Shown in pieces: positions 6,876 to 12,582 of a stretch of DNA of 12,582 nucleotides. The notes beneath the pieces are model-generated. The model ran no database searches and was not told where the DNA came from. It worked only from the letters and a program-made list of their open reading frames with translations. Position 1 is the first letter of the stretch. The number at the start of each line of letters is the position of its first letter. A program made the position numbers and the translations under genes. The stretch is from Proteobacteria bacterium UBA1278 (lineage in GTDB: Bacteria > Pseudomonadota > Gammaproteobacteria > Comchoanobacterales > Comchoanobacteraceae), in NCBI GenBank assembly GCA_002308435.1, contig DBUY01000018.1:1-12582 (forward strand). Direction: 5' to 3'.

Positions 6876-7703
6876 TCATTCCTTACACTGGTTTTCGATT
6901 TGTGATCTCACTAGCTGAGTGGCTGAGTCGTCCATATCGTGTCCCATGCCAATAATAGAGACAAAGCTTATCCAATCATTCTCTTGGGCTAGGGACTTTC
7001 CCATCGAGAATGGGACAACACGGTCTTTAGTGCCGTGTATGATCATGACCCTCAGGTCTGGTAATTTTGCTCGTAAGACTGGTAATGTATCCTGTGTGTG
7101 GAAGCTATCCCATAGGAAAGGGGATAATAGTTGTGACCACCATTGGCCAACTGCAATAGAGGCCATATCATAAAGCGATGTGAATGGGCTGATTAAAATG
7201 AGAGATGATGGTCTTAGGTCGCTGGCTGTATCGACAGCTACAGCAGCTCCAAGAGATTGCCCGATGGTGTTAACCGCTGTGATGCTTGGGTAGCGTGTTT
7301 TCATTTCATGTACAGCGTTTTGTACGGATTCTCGAATTGATTGTTGGTTTGGAGACCCCTGATTGAATCCATAGCCTGGGTAGTCAATGAGTAAAAATCC
7401 ACACTGCGATGTGTCTATGGCGTTGAGCAGGGGCAGCCATTGTAGTGCTAGTGCCGCATTGCCATTTAGGAATATCCATAGTGTAGTCGGCTGATGGGCT
7501 TTACTGACAAAAAAAGCAGTTTGATGCTTTTTATTTACGGTATAATTGATTGTCTTAATCGTTTTTGGTAGCTCTATATGGTCTGGGTAGCGTCGTGGGT
7601 GATATATCATCTGTCTTTGCATAGCGACAAGCGTGATACTCGCGATGATAAAAGCAATCATCACAGACAGTAAAGCGTATAATAAATCAGATTTCGTCAT
7701 CAT
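6876..7703 (-). CDS. Membrane-anchored alpha/beta hydrolase (BEM46/ABHD13-17-like)
   Basis: A 275-residue serine hydrolase with one N-terminal membrane anchor (about residues 8-28), so it is fixed to the inner membrane with its catalytic domain outside or at the membrane surface. The FLNGNAAL segment (78-85) supplies the oxyanion-hole region, DYPGYGFNQGSP (107-118) is typical of the group, and the nucleophile Ser150 sits in GQSLG (148-152). Asp227 (HGTKDRVVP) and His255 (GMGHDMDD) complete the triad. Substrate is unknown: esterase, thioesterase or depalmitoylase-like activities are known in related proteins. It starts with two consecutive ATGs, and the ribosome site is poor. It follows the EamA gene after 126 bp that contain a tandem repeat, so it may belong to the exporter operon or have its own promoter. 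Confidence 0.82.
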   Translation of the reverse strand: MMTKSDLLYALLSVMIAFIIASITLVAMQRQMIYHPRRYPDHIELPKTIKTINYTVNKKHQTAFFVSKAHQPTTLWIFLNGNAALALQWLPLLNAIDTSQCGFLLIDYPGYGFNQGSPNQQSIRESVQNAVHEMKTRYPSITAVNTIGQSLGAAVAVDTASDLRPSSLILISPFTSLYDMASIAVGQWWSQLLSPFLWDSFHTQDTLPVLRAKLPDLRVMIIHGTKDRVVPFSMGKSLAQENDWISFVSIIGMGHDMDDSATQLVRSQIENQCKE

Positions 7704-7758
7704 ATCTTTACAGCAATATTTCTCTGGGTACCGCGATGTGCTTGATTATCATGTCATG

Positions 7759-7870
7759 GATGTTCATGCTTGTCTATGCTGAAAGATGCCCTTGCACTGG
7801 ATCAGTTCGACTATGATGTTCATGCTTGTCTATGCTGAAAGATGCCCTTGCACTCGATCAGTTCGTCTAT
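7759..7870. repeat. Two-copy tandem repeat of a 56-bp unit
   Basis: Copy 1 is 7759-7814 and copy 2 is 7815-7870, immediately adjacent. They differ at two positions only (G/C before ATCAGTTCG, and A/T before CTAT). Both begin GATGTTCATGCTTGTCTATG. Copy 2 includes the last codons and the TAG of the EamA gene (minus strand), so copy 1 is a duplicate of that gene's 3' end plus 15 bases beyond its stop. The period is not a multiple of three. It shows no strong hairpin and no flanking mobile-element signature. Confidence 0.9.
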
Positions 7871-8765
7871 AGCCCATATTAAGCAGTATCAGTGTACACA
7901 AGGTAATACTGATACCGATACTATGACTCACACCGGGCAATTCAGCAAAGTATAAAAATCCAAAAGCACTGACGATACCATATTTTAGAAATCCAAATGG
8001 TATGAGGAATATCAATTCGACTGATGCAATTGCTCGGTGAAGTGCAAATGCGGCGACTATGCCATTAATGGCCATTTGACATAATGTGATTGTTTGTGAC
8101 TGATTAATACTTGGCCAGTCGAGCGTCGATAGATGCAGGGGACAAAGTAGTAGAGGGATTAGAAAAAATAAAGAGAGTGTCAAATTAAGTGTTGATTCTT
8201 TTGATTTTGCAAGTTGCTTGGTGACAAGTGTGTTGGCTTGAAAACACAACATTGCGAGGCTTGGTAGTAAACAGGCTTGTAGTGACAGATCACTAGGAAG
8301 GTCGTGACGGCTATCGAGTAAGATCACGTAGGCGATGATACTCAATATGATCGCGATTATTTTTCGTTGCGATAGTGCTTCATGAAAGAAATAGTAGGCG
8401 CAGATGATGGTGAGACATGGGCTTAGTAAGTTAAATCCAACGGCATAGGATAGGGGCATGATTTGAAATGATTGGTTTAGGATTACGATGCCTGCTGCAC
8501 ATAGTAAGGCTCTGATTAGGTGTAAGTGGGAATGAGCGAATATACGAGGACTATTGTTTATTTTTATCATGAAACCTGGAGATAATAACAGTGCGGCAAT
8601 CGCATACTGAATCAATACGATACTCAGAGGTGCAAGGGGCGCTGAGATGTTGGTAGATAGCTGTTTACTTAGGGCATCATTCCAAGCGTATAGAATGAAG
8701 CTTATTATTTTTAGAAAGGTAGCCTGCTGACTTGGGGACCGAAATACGGTTTTGATCACGTTCAT
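7830..8765 (-). CDS. EamA/DMT-family transporter (RhaT-like permease)
   Basis: A 311-residue protein with about ten hydrophobic helices in two homologous halves, the layout of the drug/metabolite transporter superfamily with two EamA domains. The first half begins at about residue 18 with FILYAWNDALSKQL. The second half starts at about 165 (LAMLCFQANTLVTKQLAK). Substrates of such transporters range from amino acids to nucleotides and lipid precursors, so no cargo can be assigned. Its ATG overlaps the stop of the ABC permease gene by four bases (ATGA at 8762-8765), a sign of translational coupling and of a link to the exporter operon. The 3' end, encoding the last residues and stop, lies in a duplicated 56-bp unit, so the C-terminus (ending VQGHLSA) may have been altered or preserved by that event. 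Confidence 0.8.
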   Translation of the reverse strand: MNVIKTVFRSPSQQATFLKIISFILYAWNDALSKQLSTNISAPLAPLSIVLIQYAIAALLLSPGFMIKINNSPRIFAHSHLHLIRALLCAAGIVILNQSFQIMPLSYAVGFNLLSPCLTIICAYYFFHEALSQRKIIAIILSIIAYVILLDSRHDLPSDLSLQACLLPSLAMLCFQANTLVTKQLAKSKESTLNLTLSLFFLIPLLLCPLHLSTLDWPSINQSQTITLCQMAINGIVAAFALHRAIASVELIFLIPFGFLKYGIVSAFGFLYFAELPGVSHSIGISITLCTLILLNMGYRRTDRVQGHLSA

Positions 8766-9943
8766 TTTGATCCTTGGATAGCAGCGATGGGGTTGATTCT
8801 ATTAATCTTTCTCAACGGGATATAGCAGGATAATAGACTGATTAGATTAATGATGAGGAAGCTCAGTAGTCCTGCGGCTGGAATCCATTCGTAATCCCAT
8901 TCGAGCTGTTCAATGAGCTGGCTATTAATGAGTTCACCGATGAGAATACCTATCATGGTACTCAATAGACAAATCGTACCGGTCTCTGCGGTGAGCAGTT
9001 GCTTGACTTGGAATGGTGAGGCGCCGATGGCTAATCTGATCCCGATCTCTTCGGTTCGCTCGGAGATGATAGCGTACATACTATTGCAGATATTCACACC
9101 CGCGACTAATGCACTAACGAGTCCCAGAATACAGAAAACAAGGCGAATTTTGCTCATGGATGCTTGCAAATTAGCAGCTATCTCTCCCATGTTATCAATT
9201 TGGTATTTTACATTTGGTAGGTTTTTTTTCATGATATGATTCAGCTGTTCTGATACACGATTGCAATCGGATGGGTTGCTGACTTGTATAACGACTTGAT
9301 CAATGGTTGTGCGCGGTTGTGTAGTATGATTAAGAAACGTGAAGATGGTGTTATTGACATAATCTCTTCCATAGAATAGCGCACTATCTTGTTTTTGAAT
9401 GACGCCAAGAATAGGGTACTGTTTGTTGCCAATCACTAGGTGATCGTTCGCTCCGTTGGGATTTTCTACTCTCATTTTTTCTGCAACTTGGTGGCCAATT
9501 ACAACAAAATCGTTGTGTGGGTGCTCTAGTCTACTGAAGAATCTGCCTTCTTGGATATGGATGCCGAATGTTTTGGCAAATTCCCAATTTGTATTTACAT
9601 GTTCAAAGTAGTCTGATTGTCCGGAGCGTGGGTTAAACTGTATCGATGAAAAATTCAGTTTTATAACTGAGGTTGCATAGGGTTTGAATTGGTTTTGTAT
9701 ATACGCTGAATAGTCAGAGTAAGTCATCATTTCATAATCATGCTCACTGGGCATGATGTGGAGATGGATTTTAGTGGTGCGATTGATTTGTTCAATTTCA
9801 CGTGCCATCCAGTTGGTTGAAGCATGATAAAATGCGACTAAGCAGGTTAATATAGCAGCAGCACATACTGTTGATATTGCAGTCAAGGCGGTTCGTGTTT
9901 TCTGGCTCCAAATGCCTTTCAATAGAGTGTATATCGTTTTCAT
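8762..9943 (-). CDS. MacB/FtsX-like ABC transporter permease with periplasmic core domain
   Basis: A 393-residue permease of the MacB/LolCE/FtsX class. The order is TM1 at about 15-38, a large periplasmic MacB_PCD-type domain (about 40-260), then three TM helices (about 265-292, 318-342, 357-378). The signature ERTEEIGIRLAIGASPFQVKQLL (around 295-317) is typical of FtsX-domain permeases, and so is the C-terminal NRINPIAAIQGSK. Unlike E. coli MacB, the ATPase is a separate protein, as in YknYZ or LolCDE systems. These mechanotransmission-type proteins do not pass substrate through the membrane but move periplasmic cargo into a TolC duct. The gene begins two bases after the ATPase stop and ends overlapping the EamA start. 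Cargo is unknown. Confidence 0.88.
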   Translation of the reverse strand: MKTIYTLLKGIWSQKTRTALTAISTVCAAAILTCLVAFYHASTNWMAREIEQINRTTKIHLHIMPSEHDYEMMTYSDYSAYIQNQFKPYATSVIKLNFSSIQFNPRSGQSDYFEHVNTNWEFAKTFGIHIQEGRFFSRLEHPHNDFVVIGHQVAEKMRVENPNGANDHLVIGNKQYPILGVIQKQDSALFYGRDYVNNTIFTFLNHTTQPRTTIDQVVIQVSNPSDCNRVSEQLNHIMKKNLPNVKYQIDNMGEIAANLQASMSKIRLVFCILGLVSALVAGVNICNSMYAIISERTEEIGIRLAIGASPFQVKQLLTAETGTICLLSTMIGILIGELINSQLIEQLEWDYEWIPAAGLLSFLIINLISLLSCYIPLRKINRINPIAAIQGSK

Positions 9944-9945
9944 TT

Positions 9946-10626
9946 TTATGCGGCTTGATGGTGGAATAATGTGTCAATAGGTGTTATTCGATGGCAATAT
10001 TGGGCCATACTTTGATCATGTGTGACCATGATGATTGTCGTATTTCTTTCTCGATTGATTTTCACTAATGTTGACATCATACGATGGCTATTTTCGTCGT
10101 CAAGTGCACCAGTTGGTTCATCTGCAAGCAGTATTTTCGGATTGGTGACAATAGCACGTGCTAAACTGGTGCGCTGTTGTTGTCCCCCCGAGAGCTCGCC
10201 AGGTAGATGTTGTAGATGGTCGCCTAAACCAAGCTCTGATAGTGTGTTCTCGGCCTCTTCAAGACTCTTTTGATATGATCGATTACGATATTGCAGTGTC
10301 AGTGCAACATTCTCAAGCACTGATAGATGGCGGATCAATAAATATTGCTGAAATATGAAGCCAAACTGCTCGTTGCGTAAACTGGCTTTTTGTCGTGCGG
10401 GTAGCTGTGTGATGTCGTGACCATCGAGGTGATATTTTCCAACGGATGCTTCATCCAAGCATCCAATAATATTTAACAGCGTTGATTTACCAATACCGGA
10501 TTGCCCGGTGATCGCTAACATTTCTCCCTGTTTCACTGAGAGTGAACACTCCGGAAGTAAGGTGATTTTTTGGTTGTTCTTCAGCAGTGTCTTATTAATC
10601 TTCTGTAGCTGGATAGTCTCTAACAA
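9946..10626 (-). CDS. ABC transporter ATP-binding protein (MacB/LolD type)
   Basis: A nucleotide-binding subunit of 226 residues for the neighbouring permease. It shows Walker A GQSGIGKST (about 41-49), the Q-loop in FIFQQ (about 90-94), the signature LSGGQQQR (145-152), Walker B ILLADEPTGALDD (165-177) and the switch histidine in MVTHD (about 200-204). All functional motifs are intact. I chose the TTG start at 10626 because AAGGAG (10638-10633 on the minus strand) lies six nt upstream, and because the product then begins like other LolD/MacB ATPases. A longer ATG start at 10650 lies in the same frame, but has no ribosome site and adds eight residues. Either start overlaps the adaptor gene (by 32 bases with the TTG), so the genes are translationally coupled. 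Confidence 0.9.
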   Translation of the reverse strand: MLETIQLQKINKTLLKNNQKITLLPECSLSVKQGEMLAITGQSGIGKSTLLNIIGCLDEASVGKYHLDGHDITQLPARQKASLRNEQFGFIFQQYLLIRHLSVLENVALTLQYRNRSYQKSLEEAENTLSELGLGDHLQHLPGELSGGQQQRTSLARAIVTNPKILLADEPTGALDDENSHRMMSTLVKINRERNTTIIMVTHDQSMAQYCHRITPIDTLFHHQAA

Positions 10627-11941
10627 TCTGATCTCCTTCAGTAAGGCCATTTTTAATTATAATCATATTTTTCGTTGTTTCTCCGGTGGTCACCGGGCGT
10701 TTAATTGGTTTATTATCGACGATTTGTTGCACAAAAAATTGTCCATTTTCCTCTGTGACTGCACTAAGGGGTACTTGTATAGGATTGGTTTCCTCGCTTA
10801 GTGCTTTGACATCTGCGCTGATGCTAAATAATCGATCACATCTTATTTCACCACATTCTAGTTGTGCAGTCACAGGGATTCCTTGTGCCTGACCGCCCCG
10901 GCTTCGGAAGTCAAAACGGTTGATATCAGTGATCTTCCCAGATAGTTTATGGTTGTCCATCACTGGAATAGTCAACTCGACTGGTTGACCGATCGAGAGT
11001 GACAGCACTTCAAACTCTGATACGATAAAGCGAACGCTGATTTGGTTTTGGTCAGCAATCATTCCAATGGGAGCGCGCTCACGTACTTCGCTGCCTAGAC
11101 TAAAGTCGAAGAACTCCACGTTACCTTGACCGGTATACTTTGGTAGTAGAATCCCATCACTTTCAGCATGGATATTAACAACGTAGTCACGATTGAGTAG
11201 ATACTCAACGACATCTTCAGTGCTAGAGGCTGATTTTTTGTCGATCAGCGACCTGTTGTTGTGGATTTTTTCGACACCTTGCCAGTCAAAATCCAGCCGT
11301 TGAGCGGTTGTTTTGAGCCGTATTCGTGAACGAACCATTTCAATCATGGCGCGCACGTACGCGCTCTCAGATTGTTGAAGCTCTCGCTTTGAGATTATCC
11401 CCTTTTTTTCCAACTCAATATTCTTTTTGACCTCGCTTGCGCTTAAAGTAAAGCTGTCTCGACTTGAAATATAATTTGCTGTATCGCTGAGTAGCTGGTT
11501 TCTCGCTTCTTCGGAAACAATACCCACAATTTTATCCCCTTTCTTGAGATGTTCTCCGTACCGGCGTGATTGGCCGTCGAGTTGCCCATTGACAGGGCTA
11601 GTGATGATGTTTTTGACAACGGGTGTTATTGTACTTCTGTAGATGCGATCGTCTTGGTGAGTTGCCCTAGTGACAGTAACCAGATCTGTTCCTGGCTGAC
11701 CGTTTGTGCTGATTGTGTTTTTAGGTGCCACTGAATTTCTGATGTTGACTGGAGCGGGCGTCTCTTCAGGGCTCTTTTTCTGAAACATGCTATTATTGGT
11801 TACTTTAAGTGTAGTACCCGACGCTACTTTGGCGACATCTGTTTTTGTCGTTGTCGGTGCTGTCTCGAAGTAGTAGTTTGCAAGTCCTACTACAGATAAC
11901 AATGTGATAATGGTACAGCCAATGACATATCTAGCTTTCAT
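10595..11941 (-). CDS. HlyD/MacA-like periplasmic adaptor (membrane fusion protein)
   Basis: A membrane fusion protein of 448 residues that would bridge the ABC permease and an outer-membrane factor. The N-terminal anchor is at about 4-22. A polar, Thr/Pro/Ser-rich linker runs to about 85. Then comes a lipoyl half-motif (VTSPVNGQLDGQS-like region, about 110-142), an alpha-hairpin of heptad character (about 145-215, DTANYISSRD to VRSRIRLK), a second lipoyl half (about 250-300, including SDGILLPKYTGQG and GSEVRERAPIGMI) and a beta-barrel/MP part to the end (GETTKNMIIIKNGLTEGDQI). The start is taken as ATG 11941-11939 with AAGGAG 11 nt upstream. A GTG at 11953 is in frame, but the ribosome site would overlap it. 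The end overlaps the ATPase gene. The hairpin is short, and the linker is unusually long for MacA. Confidence 0.85.
   Translation of the reverse strand: MKARYVIGCTIITLLSVVGLANYYFETAPTTTKTDVAKVASGTTLKVTNNSMFQKKSPEETPAPVNIRNSVAPKNTISTNGQPGTDLVTVTRATHQDDRIYRSTITPVVKNIITSPVNGQLDGQSRRYGEHLKKGDKIVGIVSEEARNQLLSDTANYISSRDSFTLSASEVKKNIELEKKGIISKRELQQSESAYVRAMIEMVRSRIRLKTTAQRLDFDWQGVEKIHNNRSLIDKKSASSTEDVVEYLLNRDYVVNIHAESDGILLPKYTGQGNVEFFDFSLGSEVRERAPIGMIADQNQISVRFIVSEFEVLSLSIGQPVELTIPVMDNHKLSGKITDINRFDFRSRGGQAQGIPVTAQLECGEIRCDRLFSISADVKALSEETNPIQVPLSAVTEENGQFFVQQIVDNKPIKRPVTTGETTKNMIIIKNGLTEGDQIVRDYPATED
10633..10638 (-). promoter_or_regulatory. Ribosome binding site deciding the TTG start of the ATPase
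   Basis: AAGGAG on the minus strand with six nt to TTG at 10626-10624. It lies inside the end of the adaptor gene. No similar motif precedes the ATG at 10650, where the upstream sequence is AT-rich (TTATAATTAAAA). Confidence 0.6.
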
Positions 11942-12161
11942 GACGCAGTGCACTCCTTGATGTGTTTCCGTGGCGGCGCCACAAATAATCTAATGCAAAA
12001 TACCACACACTGTTGATGAGTGGTTCAACGATCGCATCAATGGTAGCCAATCGTAAATCAGTACCTGTTATAAAAATGATACAGCATATAGCGATAAAGA
12101 TATGGCCAATTGTGTATATCACGGTGCGCATGATAGAGCTTTTTAGAAATGTTGTGGCCAT
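11931..12161 (-). CDS. Small DUF2061-like inner-membrane protein
   Basis: A 76-residue protein with two hydrophobic segments (about 12-33 and 38-55) and a basic C-terminus. The pattern of a first helix with HIFIAICCIIFITG, then IDAIVEPLINSVWYFALDYLWRR, matches the DUF2061 family as I know it (an EP-x2-N motif in the second helix, ending with a basic Trp-Arg-Arg). No function is established for that family; it may be an accessory membrane subunit. Its stop overlaps the start of the adaptor gene by 11 bases, which argues that it is really translated and belongs to the exporter operon. The TolC-like gene ends 46 bp upstream. A weak AGGA lies about 12 nt before the ATG; a second possible start is at residue 11. 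Confidence 0.65.
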   Translation of the reverse strand: MATTFLKSSIMRTVIYTIGHIFIAICCIIFITGTDLRLATIDAIVEPLINSVWYFALDYLWRRHGNTSRSALRHES

Positions 12162-12207
12162 GACTTATCACTTTCCTGGGTTCTTCGTATTGATTTTATC
12201 ATCATTT

Positions 12208-12582
12208 TTACATATTCGCAATTTTTGCATTCATCAGTAATTGGCAGGTTGTATAGGGTTTTTCGGGGTCAAAATCTTCAAGACTGACAACAATTCTCGG
12301 TACAGTGATGTATCTTGTGCGATCCTTTGCGGGTTCTTGAGTTTGGAAGATCAAATTCATATTGGGCGTCAATGATACCGGAAGGTCTTCGAGATATCGA
12401 TTCGTTAACTGACGGTAGTTATCGACGTTGCTGGCATAGGTGTTTTCTGCTTGGCGAAGATTGTTGATCGAATCGAGATAGTTTTGGTGGTTTTGTTGCA
12501 GATCAGTGGCGGATATTGAGCCATATTTGAATTTAATTTTCGACGCCTCGTCAATCCGTCGGCTGGTCTCGAGCTGTTTTGC
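12208..12582 (-). CDS. TolC-like outer-membrane efflux factor, C-terminal part (cut by window edge)
   Basis: An open frame of 124 codons plus TAA (12210-12208) enters from the right edge. The first 65 residues are helical and polar with heptad spacing (AKQLETSRRIDEASKI, then FKYGSISATDLQQNHQNYL). The YG-x-IS-x-x-DL-QQ pattern is characteristic of the last helical hairpin of TolC/OEP proteins (YxxG-x-IS-x-x-DLL). The last 50 residues are an unusual tail rich in beta-prone residues (VPRIVVSLEDF), with a cysteine near the end (YTTCQL). Outer-membrane factors form the duct for tripartite pumps, which fits the adaptor and ABC genes downstream in the same orientation. The N-terminal part, signal sequence and promoter lie outside the window. 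Assignment rests on the helical motif and context, so another coiled-coil protein is possible. Confidence 0.65.
   Translation of the reverse strand, partial: AKQLETSRRIDEASKIKFKYGSISATDLQQNHQNYLDSINNLRQAENTYASNVDNYRQLTNRYLEDLPVSLTPNMNLIFQTQEPAKDRTRYITVPRIVVSLEDFDPEKPYTTCQLLMNAKIANM

Noticed and set aside
7745..7776. Promoter for the hydrolase inside the repeat (TAGACA and GATAAT on the minus strand)
   Set aside because: The spacer between the boxes is 20 nt, outside the normal range. The -35-like box lies in the repeated unit, so it would occur twice; no further support.
7759..7870. CRISPR array or phage attachment site
   Set aside because: There are only two copies, contiguous with no spacer, and one overlaps a coding region. 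There are no cas genes, integrase or tRNA near by.

Overview
The window looks like chromosomal DNA of a Gram-negative bacterium, most likely a moderately AT-rich gammaproteobacterium. The basis is the type of envelope genes (LpxF-like and other PAP2 phosphatases, an ArnT-like transferase, a tripartite exporter with a TolC-like part), ATG/GTG/TTG starts with AGGAGG-type ribosome sites, and tightly packed operons. The first PAP2 protein shares features that I recall from the Francisella lipid A 4'-phosphatase LpxF. A more exact taxonomic placement is not supported by what I can see.

Layout. Positions 1-253 (minus strand) hold the start of an unidentified single-pass membrane protein cut by the window edge, with a good sigma70-type promoter at 321-349. 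Diverging from it is a plus-strand block of six genes (526-6875): a UDP-glucuronate 4-epimerase, a GT39/ArnT-like membrane glycosyltransferase, a 310-bp gap, an LpxF-like PAP2 phosphatase, a second PAP2 phosphatase, a DPM1/ArnC-like polyprenyl-phosphate sugar synthase, and a flippase-like protein of the lysyl-PG-synthase transmembrane family. The minus-strand block (12582 down to 6876) reads: the end of a TolC-like outer-membrane factor, a DUF2061-like small membrane protein, a HlyD/MacA-like adaptor, an ABC ATPase, a MacB/FtsX-like permease, an EamA/DMT transporter and an alpha/beta hydrolase. The two blocks converge with their stop codons back to back in the palindrome TGATCA at 6873-6878.

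How the genes may work together. The plus-strand set contains each step expected for replacing lipid A phosphates by a hexuronic acid. UDP-GalA would come from the epimerase, and polyprenyl-P-GalA from the GT2 enzyme. The flippase-like protein would move the carrier-linked sugar, the PAP2 enzymes would remove phosphate, and the GT39 enzyme would transfer the sugar. This matches the known rhizobial logic (LpsL, RgtE, RgtA-D, LpxE/LpxF) but with a different flippase candidate. It is an inference from families and context, and substrates are not proven. The minus-strand set looks like a trans-envelope exporter with separate ATPase and permease, linked to two extra membrane proteins; its cargo is unknown.

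A 56-bp unit is perfectly tandem, two copies with two mismatches (7759-7870), and duplicates the 3' end of the EamA gene. No tRNA, rRNA, CRISPR array, insertion sequence or convincing intrinsic terminator was seen.
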